A stretch of DNA of 64,000 nt. It comes from Fratercula arctica (Eukaryota > Chordata > Aves > Charadriiformes > Alcidae). The notes beneath the pieces were generated by a model that did no database searches, was not told the origin of the DNA, and saw only the letters and a program-made list of their open reading frames with translations. A program made the position numbers and the translations under genes. This document shows positions 36,965 through 47,010 of this stretch, one piece after another; the stretch's first letter is position 1, and every line of letters starts with the position of its first letter. The stretch covers positions 15,188,100 through 15,252,099 of the forward strand of contig CANTUZ010000025.1 in NCBI GenBank assembly GCA_947846985.1. The letters are read 5' to 3'.

Positions 36965-39655
36965 AATATTTGTGCACTTGATAACTGAAAATTCAGAAGG
37001 CATTTGATATTCCTGAAAGAAGCTACGGACTCCTGCTTGAAGGTGAACCCTCACTTGCCTATATGTTGGCATCCAGGACTTCCCCTTCCTTTCCTCTTAG
37101 CTGAAATTTGTTCTGGGAGACAGAGTTGGACAATTACACTCATTTAGTATGATCCAGCAATCCCATTGGGTCCCATGGGCCAGATCTCTACAGCTACTTC
37201 AAGAGAACGGCTTCTGGATTAGCTAGTAGAGCACCAAATCTTGCCTCCTACCTGCCATCTCTCTGCTTTGACTATCTTACTACTAATAGGCAACCTCTTT
37301 GAGAATGGCTTCAGCGGGCTATGATTGTAGTCTTACTGAGATGCACCTTTGTCTTGCAGACAGACACCTCCATTGATTTCAGTATAACCAGACATTTTAG
37401 AAGATCTTTCTGGACCTGCATGTTCATAGCACCTGTTTGAATTATAGCTTTGTAGTTTCACCAGAAGTTGAGATTTCAGTCCAGGAAAAGGTACTAGACA
37501 GTGACGAGCTGCTTTTTATATGCCACTGAACTCATAGCAGCACTTTAACAATGAATTAAGAAATTCTAGGGGGAAAAAAAGGCAAACTGAAATCATATCT
37601 AGAACAGGGGAAAATTTGGGTGCTTATGTGAGTGACATCCATTCTCAACAACCATCCATATACATAAAAGCACAGTGTGTTACCCTTGTTTCTAAGATAA
37701 CAATGCCCTTAAAAAACTAAAGTGTAGACTAAATTCCTCATTTTCTCCCTCCCATAACAGTCTCTTGCTTAAAAGTGTCAAAACCCTATTGAGTTGCACT
37801 TAATGCCTCTCACCTGTCTATAAAATACTCTGCCCTGCTCACCAGTCTTTTGCAGCCAAATGCTCCCTTGCATGATTATTGGAGCTGATAGGAAATTTTT
37901 CAGCATTTGTTGACATTGCTGTCAGAAAAGACTTATTCACTGAAATGAAAACTTTTCACAGGAACTCAGCATATTTAGTGAATCTTAGCTATATCAGGAA
38001 AGAGTCCCAGCTGCCCCATAAAATTCAATATCCCAATAATAAGATGGGATAATAAGATGGGAAACTCAGGTTCAAATGCCTGCTCTGGTTATTTTCCACA
38101 ACAGACTGTTTCTCCCATATCAGAGGAGGACTTCATGCACAGTATGCTGCACAGATATGTCCTTCTAATTGAGTGTGCTTTAGAAACTGAAAATATTTGT
38201 CAGTTAGGTTGGTTGGTTGCTTCCTATCCATCTCTTGTCATGAGTGAATCTCAGGACAGAACTTCTAAACCTTGTATATTTTGCAGTTGTTCTGATATGA
38301 CATGCTGAAAAGAGGAACAATAAATAAAATCGTGGGCCAGATCCTGACCTCAGGCTATATCTTAAACAACAGCAGTAAAATCAATAGAATTTCCCCAAAT
38401 TTACATGAATGTAATTGACAACAGAACTCAGCCTATTATCTCTCCATGTATCATCACTCTCAGTACCCCCCAAGTGCTAGTGCCACCACACTGCTACTGA
38501 GGCTAGATCATCAGGATGAAATTAATTTCCTCGCAATTTATTACATGATCTCTGCTGAAATATAGTTCTCTGACAAAGGCAAGAAGCTTCCTTTCAGAGA
38601 CACAGATCTCAGCTGTGGTGCTGCGGCCTCCAGACTTTCATCAGTCTAAATTATTTGATACAATTTAATTAGTCCAATAAAAAGGCCCAGCAGTTCTTAT
38701 AACTCTGACAGGAAAGAGAAGAAAAAAATCAGTGCTTTGATTACTTACAATGTTACACCTGACACATGAAGACACACAAAAATAACTGCTGTTTATTTTA
38801 CAAGATGGAAAAAGTATTGAATGCCCTCTGGTCATAGAAGCCATTTTCTTTTGGCATTACAAGTGCAGAGATGAATTAGGTACGCTTAGGATCAATATCT
38901 GTTTCTCTTCTCGACTCAAGGTGGGATTTGTCAAAATTCGAGAGCAACTTCTATTAGGTGTGAGCTACAAATCCTTCCGGTACTGAGTCATATACTCATT
39001 GAAAGTTGAAATATAAATGGCAAAGGTCTTTTTCAGCTACAATATCTGAGGTCAGAATGGTAAATCACCTTTCTTCCTTCTTTATAATGAGCTTCGGTTT
39101 GATGAAGTGACCTTGCAGGTCTGGAATCTAAGGATGTAAAGGGTCTTTACAAGCTCTGGCTATGTCAGGTTCTGTGTAGCACAGCTCTGGGAAGCAAAAA
39201 GCACCACATGGAGGTTTCAAGATCTGGTCATTAGCGCTGAAAAGTGAAAGATACAGCACATGCTGAGAAAATTTTAATTGAATCTTGAATGTGGTCTGAA
39301 TACAAGGGGAGGAATTAGCTACAGCTACCAGTTTTCAGCATGGTCAACAAGTGTTAATCAGCTGCATAAAATTCCTAGACACTGCATATGAAAAATGAGG
39401 GTGTGTTGCAGTGTTGAGAATGTTAATGTCTATGGGAATATCTTCATCTTTAGGTGAGGTGGGATCCTATTCCACAGTCCAGAAATCCAGGAATCTTGAA
39501 AGCAGTTCATGCTGGAACTATCTGGAAATTGAAACAACCTCTGAAGACAAAACTAGGGTGGAGAATCAAAGAGGTCCATCCTTCAAGATTGGATTTTGCT
39601 GTGTAGTTTGGAAAAAAATATATTTTCTAGAAAAACAAAACACTCCCAGATTTCA
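36965..39655. other. Non-coding stretch
   Basis: I see no gene or recognisable transposon here. Confidence 0.55.
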
Positions 39656-39658
39656 GAA

Positions 39659-39674
39659 GGGGGGGGGGGGGGGG
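39659..39674 (+). repeat. Poly-G run (16 G)
   Basis: Uninterrupted G16 at the edge of the possible antisense LTR that follows. Its length is prone to sequencing error. Confidence 0.9.
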
Positions 39675-40128
39675 TGACTCACATTCACAAATCCCCAGTG
39701 GCGTGTACTAAGGTGAGACAACTCTCAAGGTCTGTATACAAACATTTATTAGATTCCCACAGTGATTAATATATGTCTTAACTAGGTCCACAATAGTTGG
39801 TTAGGTATATAACAAATTATGGCAAGCAGTAAGGTATGCCTTGCGTTACTTAACAACAGATGTACAATGAGTTATGGTAACAACTCTAAGAGAAAAGAGA
39901 AACAGAGGGATAGAGAGAGACAGAGAGAGATAGATAAAGAGATCACTGATCCTGGTTCCAGCGTTGGTCCAGCCAACGGGGAATCTCTGGTTCATAGAAG
40001 CGGTCCTCTGCAGATACCCCAGGGGCACTTATCTTCCCACTTTATGTTTGAAGTGTCAGTACGACCCGCCCCACTGCTACAGTTGCAGTTTCATCTCAGG
40101 TTTCTCCCCCCACCATGTCACGTGTAGC
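39675..40128 (-). mobile_element. Possible antisense LTR, family unknown
   Basis: The plus strand opens TGACTCACATTCAC, and the minus strand carries AATAAA (39745-39750) then a plausible R/U5 before ending in GTGAGTCA. The far end could be GTGTAGCA near 40128. The segment is followed within 70 bp by a CR1. I found no target duplication and no PBS, so this is only suggestive. It may be a class II solo LTR. Confidence 0.35.
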
Positions 40129-40196
40129 ATGATTTGGATGGAGAGACGAGTGCTATAGTCATATATGTTTAGCATGATCTCGATAATCTTCTTCTA

Positions 40197-40607
40197 ATGG
40201 TCTCTAAACTGGAAAAGCATGGATTTGATGGATGGAACACTTGGTGGATAAGGAACTGGCTAGATGGCCGCACTCAAAGGGTTGCAGTCAATGGCTCAAT
40301 GTCCAAGTGGAAACCAGTGATGAGTGGCATTCCTCAGGGGTTGGTATTGGGACCAGTGCTGTTTAACATCTTTGTCGGTGACATGGACAGTGGGATTGAG
40401 TGCACCCTCAGCAAGTCTGCTGACGACGCCAAGCTGTGTGGTGCAGTCAACATGCTGGAGGGAAGGGATGCCATCCAGAGGGACCCAGACAGGCTGGAGA
40501 GGTGGGCCTGTGCAAACCTCATGAAGTTCAGCCAGGCCAAGTGCAAGGTCCTGCACCTGGGCCACGGCAATCCCAGGCACAAATACAGGTTGGGTGGAGA
40601 ATGGCTT
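40197..40607 (+). mobile_element. CR1 fragment, 5' part split by ERV-B
   Basis: Encodes CR1 reverse-transcriptase blocks ([40 protein letters not shown]) up to the sequence GGAGAATGGCTT, where the provirus begins. The same CR1 continues at 47490 after the insertion. The catalytic FADD box reads SADD here. Confidence 0.93.
40604..40607 (+). repeat. Target-site duplication of ERV-B, left copy
   Basis: GCTT precedes the 5' LTR and GCTT follows the 3' LTR at 47490-47493. Four bases is the usual duplication for gammaretroviruses. Joining the CR1 halves across one copy gives a continuous CR1 sequence. Confidence 0.88.
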
Positions 40608-41086
40608 TGTGAAAAATGGTGAAGGTATTGTTGGCTTTCGCAATAATAACAAGGCTATAAATACTTGAATAATTAACCTTTAGTAAATTAGGAAACATGA
40701 GAAACCTTAAAGATAACAACTAACAGCAGCTATGAAGAAGAACATCTGAGAGAAACAAAAGAGAACTTCTCCAAGAGACCCCACAAATGATTAACAGAAG
40801 GAGACAGACGCATGGAGAAGGGAGCTGATATGCATGGAAGAAGGGAACTGAAGATTATCCTCAGAAACAATTGCCAGAAGGAAAACACACAAATAGAAGA
40901 AAAAGGGATTAATGATAAATCATTACTCTGATGCAATGTTGAATGTATATAAGACATGGGTGAAGTAGTAGCTGGTGTGCCTCTGACTTGAGTCATGCAC
41001 CCAGCGCTGTGCTTTTGCTTTATCGACTTTGTCCCTATAATAAAATAAGTGCCATTTCTGTTTAAGAAATCTGGCTGTTTATTACA
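40608..41086 (+). repeat. ERV-B 5' LTR (479 bp)
   Basis: Starts TGTGAAAAATGG and ends GTTTATTACA. TATATAAG is at 40946-40953 and AATAAA at 41039-41044, defining the U3/R/U5 order; R should start about 25 bases after the TATA box. U3 is purine-rich (GAAGAAGAACATC and similar). Confidence 0.96.
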
Positions 41087-41089
41087 ATT

Positions 41090-41107
41090 TGGGGGCTCGT
41101 CCGGGAT
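41090..41107 (+). other. ERV-B primer-binding site, tRNA-Pro type
   Basis: TGGGGGCTCGTCCGGGAT, the proline-tRNA complement used by many gammaretroviruses, three bases after the LTR. Confidence 0.95.
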
Positions 41108-41877
41108 AATTCACTTGGTCCCAGTGGGCTCCGAGACCCCGAGCAGGAGGTGCACCCCACCGATTTTGGTGGTCTGCTCGGAGGACTTCCCGGTGCCTGT
41201 TGAGACTCCAAGCTGATAATCCCATGAGAGGAGGGACTCATAAAGCAAAAGGGATAAGTCTCCCCAGGAAAAAACCGCGGTAGCCCATAATTCTTGTGCA
41301 CGAAGACCCAGGCAAGAAAACAGGACTGTAAGTACTGCGTGGTTGGGCGGGTTTGGGGCTTGATTGCTGTGTGTGTGGAACTCAGACTGGACAGTCTGGG
41401 GAGCGAGTGTGGAGTCTTTCTAACCGCGGTTCCAATCTCCCGCGAGGGAATTGGCCGGTGAAGAGACGAAGCGTCAGAAATTGAGTGAAAGACAGCCCCG
41501 GGAAAATTTGGGTGCTTGACTGCTGTAGTAAGCGGAAGACAGCCCCGGGAAAATTTGGGTGCTTGACTGCTGTAGTAAGCGGAAGACAGCCCCGGGAAAA
41601 TTTGGGTGCTTGACTGCTGTAGTAAGCGGAAGACAGCCCCGGGAAAATTTGGGTGCTTGACTGCTGTAGTAAGCGGAAGACAGCCCCGGGAAAATTTGGG
41701 TGCTTGACTGCTGTAGTAAGCGGAAGACAGCCCCGGGAAAATTTGGGTGCTTGACTGCTGTGGTAAGCGGAAGACAGCCCCGGGAAAATTGGGTGCTTGA
41801 CTGCTGTAGTAAGTGGAAGACAGCCCCGGGAATTTGGGTGCTTGACTGCTGTGGTAAGCGGAAGACAGCCCCGGGAA
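41108..41877 (+). promoter_or_regulatory. ERV-B leader with splice donor
   Basis: Untranslated leader between PBS and gag, the expected place for packaging signals. A strong splice donor (ACTGTAAGTACT) lies at about 41325-41335 and would serve the env mRNA. The second half is filled by 47-bp repeats, annotated separately, each carrying a further GTAAG. Confidence 0.7.
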
Positions 41878-41880
41878 ATG
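41491..41880 (+). repeat. 47-bp leader repeat, ~8 copies
   Basis: Units start GACAGCCCCGGGAAAATTTG at 41491, 41538, 41585, 41632, 41679, 41726, 41773 and 41819, with a last partial copy at 41864 that runs into the gag ATG. Spacing is 47 bp six times, then 46 and 45 through small deletions. Most units are identical by eye, so the array expanded recently. Each contains TGTAGTAAGCGG or TGTGGTAAGCGG, a splice-donor-like GTAAG. Confidence 0.96.
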
Positions 41881-43412
41881 GGACAAAAGATAAGTAAAAA
41901 GAGTCCCAGGGAAAAGGGGAGCGAGAAAGTGCCGGCAGATATACCCCAAGACAGTCCCTTGGGGATAAAATTGGCTAATTGGAATATTGATCCGGATACT
42001 AAAAATAAGGATAAAGTTAAAATGATTCAGTATTGTATGATAGAATGGACAAAGGAACCTATACGACCAGACCATTTGTATTGGCCTAGGTATGGGTCCT
42101 TTGAAGGGTGGATATGCCAGGCTTTAAACCTTTATGTAAACTCTAAAGAATCATTCAGCCCAGAGGAGAGTGAATATGCCTCCTGCTGGAAAGGGGAGAT
42201 TTGGCCAAAAGGAATTAGTACCTTTAAAATATCTGAGATCTCAAGGGAAGAAAAGGAGAAGCGGTGGGATCCTCTGGAAGTTTTGCCCCCTCCCTACCAC
42301 CTCCCTCCAACAGCTCCCCCTTCTCCTGGAAAAGAGCTGACACCTAGTGCTAGGGGAAGGTCGGACAGGTCCCAGAGGTTACGGAGGAAAACTTCTGTTA
42401 AAGTAAAGGAATCGGAAGACCAAGACACAGTGCAAGAAACACCAGGAATTAGTTTATTCCCCTTAAGGGAAGTACCCCTGGGGGGAGCACAAGGGGGGAT
42501 AGGATTTGTAAACGTCCCTTTGACTTCCACTGAAGTCAGGAACTTTAAAAAGGAATTGAAAGGGTTACTGGAAGATCCAATAGGCCTGTCAGAACAATTA
42601 GACCAATTCCTAGGCCCTAGTATTTATACCTGGGAGGAAATGCAGTCGGTAATAAGTATAATATTTTCTCCCGAAGAACGGCAAATGATTAGAACAGCTG
42701 GGATGAGAATTTGGGAAAGGGAAAATCAGCAAGGCCCACCTGGGGACCAGAAGATGCCAATAGTACACCCAAATTGGAATCAAAATGATGTAGAGGGTCG
42801 CAGGAACATGAGTGATTACCGAAATTTAATTATTAAAGGTATAAAAGAAGCCGCCCCTAGGGGGCAGAATGTAACCAAAGCGTTCGATGGGCAGCAGGGA
42901 AGGGAGGAAACCCCGACCGAATGGCTTGAAAGGCTGCGACGTAACATGAGACAGTACTCGGGAATAGATTCAGAGAGTCCCGCGGGGCAAACATTACTGA
43001 GAGTTCAATTTGTTACACACGCCTGGCCAGACATTCGGAGAAAATTAGAGAAACTAGAGGATTGGCAGGATCGGGGCCTGAACGAGTTATTGAGGGAAGC
43101 TCAGAAAGTATATGTACGAAGGGATGAGGAGAAGGCTAAAGCAAAAGCTAAAATCATGATAGCCACCCTGAGGGAAGGAAATATTCAGAAAAATCCCAGG
43201 GTGATGGGGGGGGTGGGACGGAATCCTGAAAGGCGGGAGGAGACTTTTAGACGGAATCTGATCCCTCCCAGAAGGGTACCATCGGGAGCTGAAAAAAAAA
43301 AAAAAGGAACGAAGGAAGTGGGTGTTTCTATTGTGGGAAACTTGGGCATTTTAAGAAGGAATGTCCTCAGAGGGATAAAGATCAGAAAATATTTAGAGAA
43401 ATTGAGGATTAG
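41878..43412 (+). pseudogene. gag: ERV-B Gag, frame broken near its 3' end
   Basis: Gag polyprotein beginning at the ATG in the last leader repeat. Residue 2 is Gly (MGQKISKK), fitting N-myristoylation of matrix. Late-domain motifs PPPY (137-140) and PTAP (144-147) lie close together and would recruit the budding machinery. A capsid with a major-homology-like region starts near residue 344 (ETPTEWLERLRR). Just before the nucleocapsid a run of 14 A (43292-43305) separates two frames. The CX2CX4HX4C zinc knuckle (43323 on) and the terminal TAG at 43410-43412 lie in a different frame from matrix and capsid. The upstream frame runs on to 43464 with unrelated residues. The break is a single homopolymer length change and may be sequencing error or real inactivation. 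Confidence 0.9.
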
Positions 43413-43926
43413 GGGTGTCAGGGGCTCTACCTCCTGGGGGATAGCTATCACCTTGAGCCCCTGATAAACCTAAGAGTGGGTCCCCAGGAGGAAGTATTAG
43501 AATTTCTAGTAGATACAGGAGCTGAGCGAACTTGTGTTTGTAACATACCTAAAGGATGCATTATAAGTAAAGAAGTAATTAATGTAAGGGGAGCAAAAGG
43601 GGAAAGTTTTAAAGCCCCGGTGATCAAGCAGGTGGTTTTTGAAGGTAATGACAAAGTAGGTGTAGGGAATATTTTGTTAGTGCCGGGAGCTGGGTGCAAT
43701 TTGTTAGGAAGAGACTTGCAGATCCAGCTGGGGGTTGGAGTAATCCCCGAGGAGGGGAAAATGATTGCAAAAATATTGAGATTAAGTCAGGAAGACGAAT
43801 CCAAAATTAATCAGCAAGTTTGGGCTGCAGCCGGTAACAGAGGAGGTCTAAATATCCAACCAATCAAAGTCTCTATAGAAAGGGAAAATCACCCCATACG
43901 AGTCAGGCAGTACCCCATTTCAATGG

Positions 43927-43971
<45 letters not shown>

Positions 43972-44437
43972 CTCCAACCAGTAATTAAAGGACTCATCTC
44001 TGATGGGACCCTCGGACCCTGTATGTCTCCTCATAACACTCCTATCCTACCTGTAAAGAAACCTGACAGGACATATAGGTTGGTGCAAGACTTACAGGAA
44101 GTAAATAAGAGAACTTTTTACTCAGTACCCTGTTGTACCGAACCCTTATACCCTTCTGAGCAAAGTTCCCCCGGAACATAGCTGGTTCAGTGTGGTGGAT
44201 TTAAAAGATGCATTTTGGGCATGTCCCCTGGCTGAGGAAAGTCGAGATATCTGTGCTTTTGAATGGGAAGGTCCCTTTCAGGTGCTGTTGACTACGGAAG
44301 CTGCAATACGGACAAAGGAAAAAGGGTGGACTCACGCCAGCAGAATAAAAGGACCAGTAGAAGAACCTAGAGACTGGACTCTGACTTCAGCTCCCGGGGA
44401 CACCAGACTCACCTTAAAACGCCAACCAACGCGGTGA
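43413..44437 (+). pseudogene. pol: ERV-B Pol remnant: protease, RT start, integrase C-terminus
   Basis: After the gag TAG the same frame continues (GGGTGTCAGGGG follows, a gammaretrovirus-like readthrough context). The protease has LVDTGAERT near 43510. Just before RT a 42-A tract (43927-43968) disrupts the frame. RT resumes in another frame ([17 protein letters not shown]) and shifts again before VDLKDAF (44192). At FEWEGPFQ (about 44259-44282) RT jumps directly into an integrase C-terminal sequence (VLLTTEAAIRT...). The YxDD motif, RNase H and integrase catalytic core are absent. A full gammaretroviral pol would be roughly 2.5 kb longer. This copy cannot encode reverse transcriptase or integrase activity. 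Confidence 0.9.
43927..43968 (+). repeat. 42-A homopolymer inside pol
   Basis: Uninterrupted run of A at the protease-RT boundary. It seems to have grown from a short A-rich codon stretch in the conserved region before RT, since flanking codons on both sides align to a gammaretroviral Pol. Confidence 0.9.
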
Positions 44438-44440
44438 TGT

Positions 44441-45001
44441 ATGGGAGAGGAACTGAAAAATAACTTAGAAATCATAGAAACTTGGGGAGTGAAACCAGAA
44501 CTTTATCGTTGGTTTCAGGTACGGCCGGGACAAACCTTAAGGAAAATTAGATATCCTCCTTGGGGGAGAGCACTCCCGCTACAGACAGGAGGGTCAGGAT
44601 TGTATAAAACTGAAAACTTGCTGTTTGCACTTGCATGTGATCTATATAAAGAAGATAGTCGGCTATATCCTAACCTTGAGGAAGAACTACAGCCCCCTGC
44701 AGTACCCCGTAGTATACCTTGTCTGATACATCCCTATGCTAGACATCATAGTTGGGTAAAGTGCGAATGCTTAGGTTGTAAGCAAAATTGGTATTACCAT
44801 TCATCCCGAAGACATCCCTTCTGTTTAAATTGCCAGAAGCAAAATTCGAGTTTGGCTCAAACTCAGATACAATATACCAATATCGTAACATTAATTTGTG
44901 GGTGGGAATTGCTAGTGCCGGTTCTGTGGGAAATTCCTGAAGAATGGTGGGAAACAGTGGTCTCTAGGTGTAAAAAACGATTCGCTTGGAAAAAGAGATA
45001 A
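44441..45001 (+). CDS. Unrecognised 186-aa ORF between pol and env, zinc-ribbon-like
   Basis: Begins at an ATG three bases after the pol stop and ends 45 bases before the first env ATG. I do not recognise the family. Visible features: an N-terminal part rich in aromatic and basic residues (WFQVRPGQ, LRKIRYPPWGR), a Pro-rich middle (LQPPAVPR), and a Cys/His cluster HHSWVKCECLGC ... CLNCQK. The spacing C110-x2-C113-x14-C128-x2-C131 matches the layout of a zinc ribbon. A hydrophobic/acidic stretch (LVPVLWEIPEEWW) and a basic tail (CKKRFAWKKR) follow. There is no signal peptide, so cytosolic or nuclear location is inferred. Typical gammaretroviruses have no gene here. It could be an accessory gene, or captured or intergenic sequence open by chance. 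At 186 codons in an AT-rich provirus, chance seems less likely. Confidence 0.6.
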   Translation: MGEELKNNLEIIETWGVKPELYRWFQVRPGQTLRKIRYPPWGRALPLQTGGSGLYKTENLLFALACDLYKEDSRLYPNLEEELQPPAVPRSIPCLIHPYARHHSWVKCECLGCKQNWYYHSSRRHPFCLNCQKQNSSLAQTQIQYTNIVTLICGWELLVPVLWEIPEEWWETVVSRCKKRFAWKKR

Positions 45002-45046
45002 GAACCCTACCTGCTACAAGAGCCAGGGATACCGAATCAAAAGGGG

Positions 45047-46987
45047 ATGGAGGGCAAGACCAGGTTGGCCACTGTACTCGCTGCCAAGAAGAATTATTTC
45101 TCGGCTGTTGGAAGCACCCCAATAGGCATGAGAGGCAGGAGTATAAGCCATACTGGACCTCCACTCCTCGTATTGTTATTAACGGTATCCTTAGTATCCA
45201 GTAATGAATGCATGAAGTGTTACCAGCAGGTCTCCTGGAATAAGAAGATGGTTTCCACTATGACAATGCATTCACATATCAACAGCCACTGTTATAACCG
45301 CCATGAGCTAACAGTGTGCAAATACGACCAACGCGAATATTGGGTTGGGAAGAATTTAGGAATAGGCGGAACAAGACTAGGAGTACATTGTCCTAGAGGG
45401 GAACAATGGCTCTGTTTTACTAAAGCTGGGCATTGGGACATATCAGACAGAGGTGGAGTACAAGATATGATAAAAGCTGAAATAGTGAAAAATAAAATAG
45501 AGCAAATTAAAAAAAGAACAGTTCCAAGATTTGATGGAGAATTGTATGCAAAAATCAGAAAGCAGTTGGAGGAAGAAATAGGACTGCCAACATTAGGAAA
45601 GAATTTGTTTGTAGATTTGGGGGAAAGAATAAGCAGGGAATTAAATGTAACAAATTGCTGGATTTGCGGAGGGCCTTTAATGACGGAAGAGTGGCCTTGG
45701 AAAGGGAGCAGTTTAGGGCCAGTGGAACTCCTTAAATGGAATCGTACCAGTAGCACACGAGAAGACCGACCTGAAGGATGGATTTTGAGTTCTAACACAA
45801 TAGGGGAAGAATGCCTACGGAGAGAGGGTAAAAATTATTTAAAGAGTGTGGGACATTCTCCTTGTAACAGACTTAAAATCAGCAATGGGACTTCCACCTG
45901 GTGGTACCCAGGAAAGCCAAAATGGGTATGGGCCCTAAATAATGATACAGGAAATTGTGAGTATGACAGTATGACCACACTTTTTAAATGTAAAAAACCA
46001 GTCCTAAACCCTTATCAAAACATTCCAGAAATATCCAAGTTTTGGGAAAATATAGCAGAGACACAGACAGAGTTTTGGAAAGCCCCTGAAGGGTTATTCT
46101 GGATATGCGGAAAAAGAGCTTATTCAGAACTACCTCCTAAGTGGAAGGGTAGCTGTACCCTTGGTATTATCCAGCCGGGATTTTTCTTATTGCCTGGACC
46201 AGAAGGAGATGACTTAGGAGTACCAGTATATGAGTCTTTAAAAAGAACTAAAAGAGATATTATAGGAGGATTTCAAAGGTGGGGTGAAGAGGATTGGCCT
46301 CCTGAACGGATAATCCAAGTATACGGACCAGCCACTTGGGCTCAAGATGGCAGCTGGGGTTACCGGACTCCCATTTATATGTTAAACCGCATTATCCGAC
46401 TACAGGCGGTTGTAGAAATAGTATCTAATAGAACAACTCGAGCAATAAATCTAATAACAAAACAGCAAAAACAAATGAGGGCTGCCATCTACCAAAACCG
46501 ATTAGCCTTAGACTACTTATTGGCAGAAGAAGGGGGCGTTTGTGGAAAGTGGAACACTTCAGATTGTTGTCTAAAGATAGATGATAATGGGGATGCAATA
46601 TTGGAACTAACAGAGGAAATCCGGAAAATTGCGCATGTACCGGTTCAAAAATGGGAATCTATGTTAAGTGATAATTGGTGGAATAATGTTTTTGGGGGAG
46701 CCTGGTGGAAGCAACTAGGCTACATTCTCTTATGTTCAGTCGCTGGATTATTATTTCTTCCTTGCTTAATCCCTTGTTTTATACGATTAATTACAACAGT
46801 AGTCCAAAGCATGCAAGTAGTTTCCATACCCAAGAATCCAAAATTGGCAGCCTCAGGCTCAACTAAAAAGATAATGGTATTAAGAAAAATAAGAAATACT
46901 CCACAACAATTGGAAGAAGCAGAATTGATCTATGAACAAAACAAGTGGATTAAGCAAAATGAAAGTTATGGCTCAAGCCAAATGTAG
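45047..46987 (+). CDS. env: ERV-B Env, open 646-aa frame
   Basis: Envelope glycoprotein precursor. The hydrophobic signal (LLVLLLTVSLV, residues 40-50) is far from the first ATG, so the ATG at residue 28 (45128) may be the true start. SU has a CWIC motif (204-207) of the type that makes the labile SU-TM disulphide, and N-glycosylation sites such as NVT, NRT, NGT and NDT. A furin-type site RTKR (400-403) separates SU and TM. TM has a QNRLALDYLLAEEGG immunosuppressive-like segment, then C499-x7-C507-C508, one residue longer than the common CX6CC. The anchor is about 557-585, and the cytoplasmic tail is about 60 residues. No hydrophobic fusion peptide follows the cleavage site (DIIGGFQRWGEEDW). 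No stop or shift is present. Expression would need splicing from the leader donor. Confidence 0.93.
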   Translation: MEGKTRLATVLAAKKNYFSAVGSTPIGMRGRSISHTGPPLLVLLLTVSLVSSNECMKCYQQVSWNKKMVSTMTMHSHINSHCYNRHELTVCKYDQREYWVGKNLGIGGTRLGVHCPRGEQWLCFTKAGHWDISDRGGVQDMIKAEIVKNKIEQIKKRTVPRFDGELYAKIRKQLEEEIGLPTLGKNLFVDLGERISRELNVTNCWICGGPLMTEEWPWKGSSLGPVELLKWNRTSSTREDRPEGWILSSNTIGEECLRREGKNYLKSVGHSPCNRLKISNGTSTWWYPGKPKWVWALNNDTGNCEYDSMTTLFKCKKPVLNPYQNIPEISKFWENIAETQTEFWKAPEGLFWICGKRAYSELPPKWKGSCTLGIIQPGFFLLPGPEGDDLGVPVYESLKRTKRDIIGGFQRWGEEDWPPERIIQVYGPATWAQDGSWGYRTPIYMLNRIIRLQAVVEIVSNRTTRAINLITKQQKQMRAAIYQNRLALDYLLAEEGGVCGKWNTSDCCLKIDDNGDAILELTEEIRKIAHVPVQKWESMLSDNWWNNVFGGAWWKQLGYILLCSVAGLLFLPCLIPCFIRLITTVVQSMQVVSIPKNPKLAASGSTKKIMVLRKIRNTPQQLEEAELIYEQNKWIKQNESYGSSQM

Positions 46988-46990
46988 TAT

Positions 46991-47010
46991 AAAAGACAAA
47001 AGGGAGGAAT
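46991..47010 (+). other. ERV-B polypurine tract
   Basis: AAAAGACAAAAGGGAGGA followed by AT, directly before the 3' LTR, in the place where plus-strand DNA synthesis is primed. Confidence 0.88.

Noticed and set aside
36684..36977. 97-codon minus-strand ORF
   Set aside because: It encodes the conserved end of the CR1 ORF and lies inside a CR1 fragment with a recognisable tail.
41062..42075. 337-codon antisense open frame over the ERV-B LTR, leader and gag
   Set aside because: It is open because the 47-bp repeat has no stop in the antisense frames; the repeated peptide just cycles through frames and has no domain. No antisense promoter evidence was seen.
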